Source of the DNA: JANWXD01 sp035575135
GTDB lineage: Bacteria; Acidobacteriota; Terriglobia; Bryobacterales; Bryobacteraceae
Assembly: GCA_035575135.1 (NCBI GenBank)
Contig: DATLYE010000022.1
Location: 7,953 to 71,952, forward strand
Length of the DNA: 64,000 nt
Reading direction: 5' to 3'
The notes under the pieces are model-generated. The model saw only the letters and a list, made by a program, of their open reading frames with translations, was not told where the DNA came from and searched no databases. Both the position numbers and the translations under genes were made by a program. Positions 50,155 through 58,877 of this stretch are shown in pieces. The stretch's first letter is position 1. Each line of letters begins with the position of its first letter.

Positions 50155-50726
50155 GTGGCTTTCTTGACGCGCTTGATCGTGCAGCCGAACGCTTTGGTCT
50201 CGGCGCGCTCGGGCGTCTGGCCCGCCAGGATCGCATCCAGAGCCAGCCGCAGCCCCTGGTGCTTGACCTCACGCTTTCGGGAGTCATCAATGTAGCCGTG
50301 ATACTGGATCGTGCCGTTCTTGTCCAGCACGAATACCTCCGGCGTCACCTGAGCCGCGAAGCGGTCGGCAATTTTGTTGTCAGGGTCCTTGTAAACGGCA
50401 AACTGGAAGCCGTTCTTGATGCGGTGCTGTTCGACTTCCTCGGCCGGTTCGGTGTGATTGGAGTTGATGGCCACGAACTTCACGCCTTTGGGAGCGTAGT
50501 CGTTGTAGATGGCCTTCATCCGCTCGTTGTAGTCGTTCGAGATCGGGCATTGCGTGGCGATGAACATGATCACCGTCACATTGCCCTTGAGGCTTGCAAA
50601 CTGCACCGGCTTGCCTTTGGTGTCGTAGATGGTGAAGTCGTCCACCTTGGAGCCGAGCTTGAACTCCTGGCCGAGGAGCGTGGCGGCCAGGCCCGCTGCC
50701 AACGTCAGCAACAGAATTTTTTTCAT
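50151..50726 (-). CDS. Secreted redoxin (AhpC/TSA-like) protein
   Basis: The 191-residue protein has a signal peptide (KKILLLTLAAGLAATLLGQ) and a peroxiredoxin-like domain: KVDDFTIYDTKGKPVQFASL, VIMFIATQCPISNDYNERMK (single cysteine in a CPISN context) and TPEVFVLDKNGTIQYHGYID. The cysteine motif is that of redoxin-domain proteins often found with TlpA and cytochrome maturation. Peroxide reduction is likely but not certain. It overlaps the TlpA gene. Confidence 0.82.
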   Translation of the reverse strand: MKKILLLTLAAGLAATLLGQEFKLGSKVDDFTIYDTKGKPVQFASLKGNVTVIMFIATQCPISNDYNERMKAIYNDYAPKGVKFVAINSNHTEPAEEVEQHRIKNGFQFAVYKDPDNKIADRFAAQVTPEVFVLDKNGTIQYHGYIDDSRKREVKHQGLRLALDAILAGQTPERAETKAFGCTIKRVKKAT

Positions 50727-50760
50727 ATCCAGACCTCCCAGGAACCGGCGCGCGGGCCGG

Positions 50761-51126
50761 TTATTTTTTTGATGCCAGTTTCAGGTTGATCACGGCCTTG
50801 CGGCGCGAGTCGAAGACGCTGAGCGTTTTGGTGTCGCTCGAGGCGTCACCGTGCTCCGCTTTCAGTTCATAATCCACGTCCGTACTCAGGCCGTGGAAAT
50901 AATAAGTGCCGTCGCGCTGGGTGACGAATGAGCGCACCTGCAAAGTCTTGGTGTTCTTGAGCTTGACGATGGCTCCTTCGACGGGCCGGTCGTTTTCATC
51001 GTAAACGGCGCCCTGAACGGAACGCACGTTCGGATCTTCGCGCTCCTTGCCCCGTTGGGCCGGACCCGCCGAAGCCGCCATGACGGCGAATGCCAGGATG
51101 ACGGGAAAGATCCTCACCTCCGACAC
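50761..51126 (-). CDS. Secreted carboxypeptidase-regulatory-like (Ig-like) domain protein
   Basis: The 121-residue protein has a signal peptide (IFPVILAFAVMAASAG) and one CarboxypepD_reg-like domain: VQGAVYDENDRPVEGAIVKL, TQRDGTYYFHGLSTDVDYEL, and RKAVINLKL. Such domains are small beta sandwiches that often serve as adhesion or surface modules. Start is GTG 51126, or GTG 51117. It lies upstream of the redoxin gene (34-base gap) on the same strand. Confidence 0.7.
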   Translation of the reverse strand: MSEVRIFPVILAFAVMAASAGPAQRGKEREDPNVRSVQGAVYDENDRPVEGAIVKLKNTKTLQVRSFVTQRDGTYYFHGLSTDVDYELKAEHGDASSDTKTLSVFDSRRKAVINLKLASKK

Positions 51127-51170
51127 TCCCTCCTTTGCTTTGACGCCGCAGCCGGCCTCAAGGTAACGTC

Positions 51171-51593
51171 CTACCGGGGATCCGGTTCGAGTTGAAAAAA
51201 CACGTCAACTCTCTGGTCTCCCTCGATCTGGACCGTTTTCTCCTGGGGCCGGAATCCCCGCGCCCGGACCGCCACACGATACCGCATGGGCGCAACGGGC
51301 ACCCGAACGGCAAACTCGCCCCGACCGTCCGTGACGGCCTTTGTCTTGCGGAACTTGACCCTGCGGGCCTCTCCGAGCTCCGGCTCTGCCATCACCGTGA
51401 CTTCGGCGCCCGCCAGAGCGAAGCCCGAGTCGCGAAACACCGTGCCCGCAATGAGCGCGTACGGCTCCACCCGCTTTCGCGACTCGGCGCCGGCAGCCAG
51501 AGAGGCCGCCACCAGCGCGCCGCCTGCGAGGAGGAGCAAGGTCTTGCGGCGGCCGCAGCTAGCGCCAGCGCTCGTCGTCGCCTTCCTCCTCAT
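51171..51593 (-). CDS. Membrane-anchored carboxypeptidase-regulatory-like protein
   Basis: The 140-residue protein has a basic N-terminus, a hydrophobic segment (TLLLLAGGALVAASLAAG) and one beta-sandwich domain (LIAGTVFRDSGFALAGAEVT, then VTDGRGEFAVRVPVAPMRYR and VDVFFQLEP). It is similar in type to the protein encoded at 50761. The ATG at 51593 overlaps the 3' end of the zinc-ribbon gene by 35 bases in another frame; a later start is possible. Function unknown. Confidence 0.6.
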   Translation of the reverse strand: MRRKATTSAGASCGRRKTLLLLAGGALVAASLAAGAESRKRVEPYALIAGTVFRDSGFALAGAEVTVMAEPELGEARRVKFRKTKAVTDGRGEFAVRVPVAPMRYRVAVRARGFRPQEKTVQIEGDQRVDVFFQLEPDPR

Positions 51594-51762
51594 CGAAATC
51601 CAGCTCTTCCTCTTCCTCTTCTTCGGCTTCCTCCAGCTCCAGCGGATCGACACTGGCTACGCGCAACTCGGCGCCGCACTCGTCGCAGACAACGACGTCG
51701 CCCTCGTCGAGTTCGTCCTCGTCCACGTCGATCTCGCTATCGCACAACGGACAGGTAACCAT
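51559..51762 (-). CDS. LysW-like acidic zinc-ribbon protein
   Basis: The 67-residue protein has a two-CxxC zinc ribbon (TCPLCDSEIDVDEDELD and VVVCDECGAELRVASV) and a very acidic tail (EEAEEEEEEELDFDEEEG). The N-terminal half resembles LysW, the amino-group carrier for lysine/arginine synthesis, but the C-terminal EDWGE motif that carries the substrate is absent. It is therefore not a canonical LysW. No lys/arg genes are adjacent. Confidence 0.7.
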   Translation of the reverse strand: MVTCPLCDSEIDVDEDELDEGDVVVCDECGAELRVASVDPLELEEAEEEEEEELDFDEEEGDDERWR

Positions 51763-51811
51763 TGAATCCCTCCAAACTCGTTATACGAAACTCAAGACGG
51801 TTTGCCAACTG

Positions 51812-52315
51812 CTATTTTTGGGCCATCCGGCGTCGGGTGGTGGGCGGCACCAGCCCCTTCAGCCGCAGGTATAGAAAGAGCTGGGCGCGGTGGCTGAGCT
51901 CGTGCTCTTTGACGAACTGGAGCATCTCGAGTCGGGTGACCCGCTGGCCGTCCATCCTCGTAATCAAGCCCGAGAAAAACTCCGGCGGTTGCTCGGCCAG
52001 CTCGCGGCAACGCGTCTGGACGCTCTCGCGCAGCGCGGCCGCCAAGGCGCGGGGACTCCCATCCGCCATCGCGACGGCGCCGCGCTCCTTCACGCGCTCC
52101 CGGAAATCGGGTGTTGCCAGATTCTCGACGCCGTCGAGCAGCAGCCCTGTAAGGCCGTGCCCTGCTTGGAGAATGTGAACGGCAATGTCGCGGAAGCTCA
52201 TCACGTCCGGAACGGGCCGAAAGTCCAGTTCCGAGGCCGGGAACTCCTCGACGGCCTGGGCCGTATCGGCCCGGACCGTACGCCACGAATCCAACACCGT
52301 CTCCAAGCGCACCAT
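51812..52315 (-). CDS. DinB-family protein
   Basis: The 167-residue protein has the DinB bundle pattern: ETVLDSWRTVRADTAQAVEE, MSFRDIAVHILQAGHGLTGL (histidine ligand) and VKEHELSHRAQLFLYLRLKG (His-x3-His). It probably binds a divalent metal; function unknown. It is monocistronic here. Confidence 0.75.
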   Translation of the reverse strand: MVRLETVLDSWRTVRADTAQAVEEFPASELDFRPVPDVMSFRDIAVHILQAGHGLTGLLLDGVENLATPDFRERVKERGAVAMADGSPRALAAALRESVQTRCRELAEQPPEFFSGLITRMDGQRVTRLEMLQFVKEHELSHRAQLFLYLRLKGLVPPTTRRRMAQK

Positions 52316-52382
52316 ATGTTCCCATTGTTAGCACGCCTGCGGCCGCGCGGGAATCGGCAACCCGGAGCCGGCCGTCCGGCGC

Positions 52383-53696
52383 TCACGCCACGCCGCACCA
52401 GCGGCACACCAGCAGCAGGAGGGCGCGCGTGGCGGCCACCAGCGAAGCCAGCTCCACGTATTCGTCGGCGGCGTGCGTATTGCCTCCTTGCGGCCCCCAG
52501 AGGACTGCCGGGATACCGAAGGCCTGGTGGAAGACGTACATGTCGCAAGGTCCTTCGATACCGGTCACCGGAACCGGCCGGCCCAGGGCTCGTTCGGCGC
52601 AGGAGCGCAGTTCCTCGACCAGCGGCTCTGTAGCGGGGATGGCCGAGCCGGGCAGCCATCGGATGGGAAATTCCACTTCCGGGCGGACCGCGAAGAGCTC
52701 CGGAGCTCCCTCGACCAAATCTTCGAGCCACTCGAAGAATTCCTGTTCGATCTCTTCCTGACTCTCTCCGGGCATGGTCTGCCAGTAGACCTCGAGCAAG
52801 CACGTCTCCGGTACGGTGATGGGTTCGCCTGTACCCCAGGGCCCGGTGAACACCTTTGTCACCGAGACAGGTACGGGATCGAGGGCCTGTTGGTAGTAGG
52901 GGTGAATCCTGGCGGTCGCACGGCGCCGGCGTCGAAACTCGTCCATGCCGGCGAGCACGTGCCGGAGCTGGCCTTCGACGCCTCGCGGCAGGTTGTTGTC
53001 GCTCAAGATGCCTCCAGCGGCGCGGAGCCGTATGTGCGCCGTCCGCCCCCCACGCTGCGCCGGGCATACGCGAAGCGAAGACGGCTCCGTGATCACCGCA
53101 GCTTCGGCATTGAATCCCATCAGGCGGCTTGCCAGAGTTCCGTTGACGCCGCCGAACTCCTCATCTACGACGGATTCGAAAACCAAATCGCCCGCCAGCC
53201 GGAGGCCCAGATCCTCCAGCGCCTCGATCACAAACAGATTCGCGGCCACTCCGGCCTTCATGTCGTTGGCTCCGCGCCCGTACAACCGCCCGTCCGCGAT
53301 CTCCGCCCCGAAAGGGTCGCGCGTCCACGGCTGAGTGCCTCGCGGCACCGTGTCAATGTGTCCGGAAAGCACGAGCGAGCGTCCGCCCCCCGAGCCTCGC
53401 CGCCGCGCTCCCACATTGGGGCGCCCGGAATAATCGCGGCCGGGCCAGTAGAGCGGATGCCGGGCGAGCCCCGGCACTTCCATGAGCGAATACACGACCG
53501 GTTCCCAGCCGTGGTCCCGGAGGAAGCGAACCACGTACTCCTGGCACGCCTTCTCCCCGCCGGTGGGAGGCGTGTTTTCCGAGGGGATTCTCACCAACTC
53601 CCGCGCGATGGCGATCAGGCGCCCGGCGTGAGCCTCCACGTAGCGGAGCGCTCTGTCTTCCAGCTCACGGCGCCGATGCGCCTCTGGCTGCCGCAT
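52383..53696 (-). CDS. M20 family metallopeptidase (ArgE/DapE/ACY1 type)
   Basis: The 437-residue protein has the dizinc M20 motifs: LVLSGHIDTVPRG with His and Asp ligands, RLYGRGANDMKAGVAANLFV, FESVVDEEFGGVNGT, and VITEPSSLRV. The dimerisation domain is inserted as usual. It cleaves amide bonds of N-acylated amino acids or peptides. It starts one base after the APC permease stop and belongs to the leftward cluster with the permease and the DUF4091 and PD40 genes. Confidence 0.88.
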   Translation of the reverse strand: MRQPEAHRRRELEDRALRYVEAHAGRLIAIARELVRIPSENTPPTGGEKACQEYVVRFLRDHGWEPVVYSLMEVPGLARHPLYWPGRDYSGRPNVGARRRGSGGGRSLVLSGHIDTVPRGTQPWTRDPFGAEIADGRLYGRGANDMKAGVAANLFVIEALEDLGLRLAGDLVFESVVDEEFGGVNGTLASRLMGFNAEAAVITEPSSLRVCPAQRGGRTAHIRLRAAGGILSDNNLPRGVEGQLRHVLAGMDEFRRRRRATARIHPYYQQALDPVPVSVTKVFTGPWGTGEPITVPETCLLEVYWQTMPGESQEEIEQEFFEWLEDLVEGAPELFAVRPEVEFPIRWLPGSAIPATEPLVEELRSCAERALGRPVPVTGIEGPCDMYVFHQAFGIPAVLWGPQGGNTHAADEYVELASLVAATRALLLLVCRWCGVA

Positions 53697-53697
53697 G

Positions 53698-55068
53698 TTA
53701 CACCTCCAGCCGCCGGGGCGGAACCCGGAACCCTCTTGTCACCACCGCAAGGTAGAGTAAGCCAAGCCCCATCCACAAAAAGCCTGCCAGCCTGGCTTTG
53801 CCGCTCAAGTTCAGCCACACCCAGGTGCAAACCAGCGCTCCCAGTGAAGGGAACACAAGGTTGGTGAGCTTATCGGCGCCGGAGCGGCGGCCCAGACGGA
53901 AATAGTAGTGCCGGATCACGCTCAGGTTGACCAGAATGAAGCCGACGAAAGCTCCGAAGTTAAGCAGCTCCACCAGGATTTGAAAGCGCGCCACGAGCGC
54001 GCCCGCGAAAGAAACTCCGGCCATAACGTAGAGCGCCCGTTTCGGTGTGGAGGAGCGAGCGTCCACGTGCGCGAAGATGCGCCGCGAGAGCACGCCGTCA
54101 CGGCCCATGCCGAACAGCAGGCGGGAGGCCCCGGCCTGCCCGGTGAGCGCGCTGGCCAAGCCCGCTACAAGCAACACAAAAGTAATCCAACCGAGCATCC
54201 AGGGCCCGCCCACCCGTCTGCCCACATCCAGGATCGCCGTCTCGGTGTGGGGAAACGTCTCTCCTGCAGGCCAGGCCAGCGCTGCAAGGTACACCGTCAA
54301 AAAACAGATGACGGTTTGCACGACGCAGATGCTGACCGTGGCGATGGCGATGTCGCGCTCCGGCCGAACGGTGTCTTCCGCCAGCGTGGAGACCGCGTCA
54401 AAGCCGATGTAGGAAAGTGTGGCGATGCCCGCCCCTAGCAGGAGCGGGCGCAAGGCGAACGTCTCCGGATGGAACAGCGCGGCAGGATTCAGCAGCGACG
54501 GTACTCCCCCGTGCATCACTACGAAACGCGCTGCCAGCCCGATGAACAGCACTGTGGAGGCGCCCATGACCAGCATGAGGAACCAGCTGGCCCGTGCCGT
54601 CACGCGGATTCCCTGCACATTCACCCATGTAATCAGCGCCGTAAACAGCGCCGCCCAGACGAAGTACGGGACTTGCGGCGCCAGTCTTGCCGCCGTCAGC
54701 GAAGCGTAGACCACGCTCAACAGCGGGATCAGGAAATAGTCCAGAATCATGGCCCAGCCCGCCAGGAAACCCAGATGTTCGCTCAGGCCGCGCTGCGTGT
54801 AGGTGTAGGTGGATCCGGCCGCTGGAAAGGCGCCGGACATTTTGCCGTAGCTCGCCGCCGTAAACAGCATGGCCACCATTGCGACCAGATAGCACAGCGC
54901 AGCGTGGCCGCCGGAAAGTTGCTGCACGATACCGAAAACCGGGTAGGGCGCCGTCGGCGTCAGAATGACAAGGCCGTAAAGAATCAAGTCCCGGCGGCGC
55001 AGCACGCGGCGGAAGCGGGGCTTGTACCCTAAGGCCTCCAGGGCGGCATCGGCGACCGGTTCGTGCAC
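53698..55068 (-). CDS. APC family amino-acid/polyamine permease
   Basis: The 456-residue protein has about 12 membrane segments and the APC opening RRDLILYGLVILTPTAPYPV, then AASYGKMSGAFPAAGSTYTY with the family helix-break motif. GTG 55068, 2 bases after the DUF4091 stop, is preferred; the frame is open further to 55143, which would overlap that gene. It probably imports amino acids for which the M20 peptidase downstream supplies or trims precursors. Confidence 0.85.
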   Translation of the reverse strand: MHEPVADAALEALGYKPRFRRVLRRRDLILYGLVILTPTAPYPVFGIVQQLSGGHAALCYLVAMVAMLFTAASYGKMSGAFPAAGSTYTYTQRGLSEHLGFLAGWAMILDYFLIPLLSVVYASLTAARLAPQVPYFVWAALFTALITWVNVQGIRVTARASWFLMLVMGASTVLFIGLAARFVVMHGGVPSLLNPAALFHPETFALRPLLLGAGIATLSYIGFDAVSTLAEDTVRPERDIAIATVSICVVQTVICFLTVYLAALAWPAGETFPHTETAILDVGRRVGGPWMLGWITFVLLVAGLASALTGQAGASRLLFGMGRDGVLSRRIFAHVDARSSTPKRALYVMAGVSFAGALVARFQILVELLNFGAFVGFILVNLSVIRHYYFRLGRRSGADKLTNLVFPSLGALVCTWVWLNLSGKARLAGFLWMGLGLLYLAVVTRGFRVPPRRLEV

Positions 55069-55070
55069 GT

Positions 55071-56891
55071 CTAACGCCCCTCGATGATGCGCCGGGCCGC
55101 TTGCCTCCGTACCGCCTCCCATTCGTCGGGGTGGTTCTTCCACAGGCGCACCGTGCCGATGGAACCTTCTCCGAAGGGACGCCCGAAGATGACGGAGTCA
55201 ACCAGCCGGTCCGCTTCGGCCTCGCCGTACTTGTCCGCCACCAGACGAAAGTACTCGTAGTCTTGCAGTCCGCGCCGCTGCGCTTTCAGCCGGATGCTCG
55301 GAACGGGCTGCTCATAGCCCATCACCTCGCCGCGGTAGATCAGCAGGCCCGATCCGTTATAGACACGATGCTCTTCTTTGAAGTTCTCCGCTTCATACCA
55401 GGCGGCATAGGCGTTCCAGTCGAATTCCCACTCGATCCAGCCCGAGCGGTATTTCCACGCGACCCAGCCGATGGCCCGGTTGACGAGCAGATCCAGGTCC
55501 AGAAACGTGTTGGAGCCGCAGCCGGAGTTCTTGCGCTGCTCATAAATCATCGGTCCGTAAAACCAGCTTTCGACACCGCGGCTGCGGAGCTCACGGGCGA
55601 AATCGGGATCGTAGCTGACCGTGTGGCATACCCAAAGGTCCACTTCCTTCTTCATGGACTCCATCGCCTGACGCGAGTAGCCGCCGTCAATGCGGAATTG
55701 ATACCAGTCCGCCCCCAGCGCCTCATCGAGCAGCCGCCCGTAGTAGCGCATCTTGGTGTAGGCCTCTTCGCTGTAGGACTCGTCCAGCCCGTCCAGAAAC
55801 GCGATCTTCCGCACACGCCGCCAGGCCGGATTGCGTTCGAAATGTTCCCTGACCTGGCGGGCCGTTTCCTTCCAAACCGCCTCGAACTCGGCTGTGGGAC
55901 CAGCCGGGGGCTGCGCCATCGGCCAGGCGCGGGCACGGTTGTCTCCGCGCTCGCAATCAAACGGCAGCAGAATGTGTTCGAGCGGTTCTCCGTAGCCGGG
56001 TCCCCAGTAGCCGTAGCGCTCGGTGAACGCGCTGCCATCCAGGTATTTGCCCACCCGGGCATCGTACTCGGTCCAGTCCAGCTCGACCTTCGTTCCCTCC
56101 AACCGGAGGTTGGGACGGTACGCGTAAACACCGGGCTCGAAGCGGTGCCGCTTGGCGAGTTGGTAATAGAGCAATTCCTGTTCCGGCGGCATGCGCCGGA
56201 GGGATCCGTTGTAGATGTCTCCGCGAAGTGAGAATCGATCCGGCAGGGCAAAGGGCCAGACTTCCAGCCGGAGTCCCAAGGTGGTCTTGCCGCCATCCCA
56301 GCGGACTTCGACCCGCCCCTCGTAATTTCCGGCCTCGGCGTCACGCGGAACGTAGACGTCCACCCAAACGGCGTGGTTTTTCTGCTCGGGGATGTTGTTG
56401 TGAATATCCGGGATCGAAAACGGAAAGCCGCTCCGGAGTCCGGAACGCCGCTTGGGCATCAGCGCGTCCGGATACCACGCGGGGCCGAGCGAGAGCATTT
56501 CGTAACCGGTGGAGGGACGGTGGACGCGGACGTACCATTCCTTGAAAATCGCAAGAAACTGGCCTGAAATCTCCCTTCCCGCGAGATGCCTCAGGGGCGT
56601 GACCTCGACATCAACACCGGTGACGGGGTGCTGGGCTTCGAGGATGAGCTGAAAGGCGACAAATTCGTTGCGGGCGGCTTCGAGCGAGATCGTCCGGGTC
56701 GTTCCGTCCCAGACCGAGTTTCGGGCGCGGTAATTGCCACCGGGGTAGTCCTCGTGGATGTCGGGGCGCTGCTCGATGAGTCTGCCCGTTTGGGGATCCA
56801 CGCGCACGCCGTCGCCGACAGCCCACACGCTCAGCCGAGCCTGAGCTCCCGGAACCAGCCCCAGGAGGCACAGAAGCAACATCCGTCTCAT
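55071..56891 (-). CDS. Secreted DUF4091 (glycoside hydrolase-like) protein
   Basis: The 606-residue protein has a signal peptide (MLLLCLLGLVPGAQA) and the DUF4091 architecture. A beta-rich N-terminal domain (LEAARNEFVAFQLILEAQ; VTPLRHLAG) precedes a catalytic-barrel-like part with FLDGLDESYSEEAYTKMRYY and ESWFYGPMIYEQRKN. The barrel ends in GLQDYEYFRLVADKYGEAEA. Related proteins belong to GH123-like hydrolases; the substrate is unknown. ATG 56891 overlaps the PD40 gene stop as ATGA. Confidence 0.8.
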   Translation of the reverse strand: MRRMLLLCLLGLVPGAQARLSVWAVGDGVRVDPQTGRLIEQRPDIHEDYPGGNYRARNSVWDGTTRTISLEAARNEFVAFQLILEAQHPVTGVDVEVTPLRHLAGREISGQFLAIFKEWYVRVHRPSTGYEMLSLGPAWYPDALMPKRRSGLRSGFPFSIPDIHNNIPEQKNHAVWVDVYVPRDAEAGNYEGRVEVRWDGGKTTLGLRLEVWPFALPDRFSLRGDIYNGSLRRMPPEQELLYYQLAKRHRFEPGVYAYRPNLRLEGTKVELDWTEYDARVGKYLDGSAFTERYGYWGPGYGEPLEHILLPFDCERGDNRARAWPMAQPPAGPTAEFEAVWKETARQVREHFERNPAWRRVRKIAFLDGLDESYSEEAYTKMRYYGRLLDEALGADWYQFRIDGGYSRQAMESMKKEVDLWVCHTVSYDPDFARELRSRGVESWFYGPMIYEQRKNSGCGSNTFLDLDLLVNRAIGWVAWKYRSGWIEWEFDWNAYAAWYEAENFKEEHRVYNGSGLLIYRGEVMGYEQPVPSIRLKAQRRGLQDYEYFRLVADKYGEAEADRLVDSVIFGRPFGEGSIGTVRLWKNHPDEWEAVRRQAARRIIEGR

Positions 56892-57907
56892 TTGCGGAAC
56901 CAATAGATGAGAATACCGTAGCCCACGCCCGCTTCGTCTGCGCTCCGGGCGAGCTGGAAGGCCATGAAACGCCCGTCGGTGGAGACCACCGGGTTGGAGG
57001 CCTTGTAGCCTTCAAAGTCGTTGAAGTAGGTCAGCCGGGTGAAGTCTTTCCCCGTGCCGTCCAGCTTCAGTTTCCAGATGTCAATTTGGCGATGTCCGCC
57101 CGACCAGCCGCGGTCGCGTGCGTGGCGGTCGGCCTCGACCAACGTGTACTGGCCGTCCGGGAAAATCCCTTCCGGCTCGTTGTAGGTGCCCGGCGCCTGG
57201 GAGTGGTTCGTCACCTGGCCGGTCTCAAGATCAATGGACATGACCGAAGCTGCGTCTCCGGGCTCATAGCAACTGAAGGTCAGTTTCCTGTCGTTGTCAA
57301 AGAAATCTTGCGCTTCGAGAGTACAGCGGTTGTCCGGGCTTTCGTGGACGACGCGCTGATTGCGCAAGGCCGGGGCGGCGGGATCCACTTCGGCCACAAT
57401 CAGCCGCGAAGCACCCTTGGGAAGCTCCGGATTCTGTGCGCTGGTCTCCGAAAACGCGATTTTAAGGCTGCGTTTGGATATGGCCGCGCCTTCACTCATG
57501 CGCTGGCCCAGCCGCACCGGTTTCGCACCCGACTGCCGGCTCAAAAACCAGAGCTCGTTTTCTTCCCGCCGACTGGTGCGGATGTCCTTGAATCGCTCCG
57601 GCCCGATCAGAATGTAGTCTCCCGTGACCAGGTGCATCACGCGGAGAAAGGCGGCGCCGGGCACGTTGCAGGTCAGGCAACGGATGATGCGTGATTTCAG
57701 GTCAATGACGAAGGCATCCCCGAAGCTTTTCGCCATGAAGGCAATGCGCTGGTTGTCTGGAGAAATGTCGGCCCGCTCGCCAAACCAGGTCAGCACCTCG
57801 ATGTTCGGGGGAAGATGATCCAGCGGACTGCCGGGCTTTCGCTGGGCTGCCGCATGCAAGGCTACACCCAACAGGACCGCCGCTATTCTTTTCTCAGAAA
57901 CCCACAT
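56888..57907 (-). CDS. Secreted TolB-like/PD40 beta-propeller protein
   Basis: The 339-residue protein has a signal peptide (IAAVLLGVALHAAAQ) and PD40-type repeats: RADISPDNQRIAFMAKSFGD, NPVVSTDGRFMAFQLARS, and the cysteine pair CLTCN. It probably binds a protein or carbohydrate in the periplasm. It overlaps murB by 14 bases and DUF4091 by 4, so the series murB-PD40-DUF4091-APC-M20 is contiguous on this strand. Confidence 0.75.
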   Translation of the reverse strand: MWVSEKRIAAVLLGVALHAAAQRKPGSPLDHLPPNIEVLTWFGERADISPDNQRIAFMAKSFGDAFVIDLKSRIIRCLTCNVPGAAFLRVMHLVTGDYILIGPERFKDIRTSRREENELWFLSRQSGAKPVRLGQRMSEGAAISKRSLKIAFSETSAQNPELPKGASRLIVAEVDPAAPALRNQRVVHESPDNRCTLEAQDFFDNDRKLTFSCYEPGDAASVMSIDLETGQVTNHSQAPGTYNEPEGIFPDGQYTLVEADRHARDRGWSGGHRQIDIWKLKLDGTGKDFTRLTYFNDFEGYKASNPVVSTDGRFMAFQLARSADEAGVGYGILIYWFRK

Positions 57908-58859
57908 ACTGTACCTCCTCTTCCAGTTCCAGACCGAAGCGCTCTTTGACGCGCTGCTTGAGCTCGGCGATCAGAGCGCACAGGTCACGTGCCGTGCCGG
58001 CGCCGCCATTGTAAACCAGGTTGGCATGATAGTCGGCTACGTGGATATCTCCGCGACTCATGCCCTTGGCGCCGACTTGTTCCAGAAACCATGCGGCCGG
58101 AACCTTCCCTTCGCGCACGACCTCGGGCGGCACTTGCGCTGCCAGCTCGGGCGGCAGTTCGGCGAGATGAACATTCTTGAAGATGCTTCCGGCGCATTTC
58201 ATCGTCGGCGGGAATTTGGCATCCCGGATGCGCGCGATCTCGTCCGCGGTGCGGCGCAACTGTTCGGGATCGCCGGGCTCGAACAGCAGCTCAGCCGAAA
58301 AAATCACCCAGTCCTTGTGCCGCTTGAAGATACTGCCGCGGTATTCAAACTGGCACTGGTCCCGATCGAAGACGCGAATGTCGGCGCCGTCGAAGAAGCG
58401 CACCTTCAGGACGCGCTCGGAAATCGAGTGCCCGTAGGCGCCGGCGTTGCCGTAAATGGCTGCCCCGACGGAGCCCGGGATGCGCGTCAGCGTCTCGATC
58501 CCCTTTAAGCCGCGGGCGATCGTGAAGTCCACGAGAGCCTGCAGCGCGGCGCCCGCATCCGCCATCACGCGGTTTCCGGCGGCGAGGATCCGGTCGGCCG
58601 TGTAGCGGATCACAGCTCCACAGAAGCCTTCATCCGCCACGATGACGTTGGTGCCGCCGCCCAGCACCACGAAGGGCACTTCGCTTTGCCGCAGGATCTC
58701 CACGGCGCGGAGGAAGGACTCCGCTTCGGCCGTCTCGATGAGGAGATCGGCGGGACCTCCCAGACCGAAGCGTGTGTACTCGGCCAGAGGAACATTGGCG
58801 CGGACATTCAAACCAGGAATCGCGGCCAGCGACTCAACCGCCGCTCCGGCAGATTGCAT
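57894..58859 (-). CDS. murB: UDP-N-acetylenolpyruvoylglucosamine reductase
   Basis: The 321-residue FAD enzyme reduces UDP-GlcNAc-enolpyruvate to UDP-MurNAc in peptidoglycan synthesis. Motifs are LAEYTRFGLGGPADLLIETA, PFVVLGGGTNVIVADEG, TRIPGSVGAAIYGNAGAYGH, and CAGSIFKN. It is the type I MurB length. A TATAAT box (58867-58872) ends 7 bases before ATG 58859. Confidence 0.95.
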   Translation of the reverse strand: MQSAGAAVESLAAIPGLNVRANVPLAEYTRFGLGGPADLLIETAEAESFLRAVEILRQSEVPFVVLGGGTNVIVADEGFCGAVIRYTADRILAAGNRVMADAGAALQALVDFTIARGLKGIETLTRIPGSVGAAIYGNAGAYGHSISERVLKVRFFDGADIRVFDRDQCQFEYRGSIFKRHKDWVIFSAELLFEPGDPEQLRRTADEIARIRDAKFPPTMKCAGSIFKNVHLAELPPELAAQVPPEVVREGKVPAAWFLEQVGAKGMSRGDIHVADYHANLVYNGGAGTARDLCALIAELKQRVKERFGLELEEEVQYVGF

Positions 58860-58866
58860 CTTCCCG

Positions 58867-58872
58867 ATTATA
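58867..58872 (-). promoter_or_regulatory. -10 box for murB
   Basis: TATAAT (minus strand) ends 7 bases before the murB ATG. The -35 region would lie in the 3' end of the D-aminoacylase gene and is not convincing. Confidence 0.45.
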
Positions 58873-58877
58873 GAGGG

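Noticed and set aside
51559..51762. Genuine LysW amino-group carrier
   Set aside because: The zinc ribbon fits, but the C-terminal EDWGE motif is missing and no lysine or arginine pathway genes are nearby.
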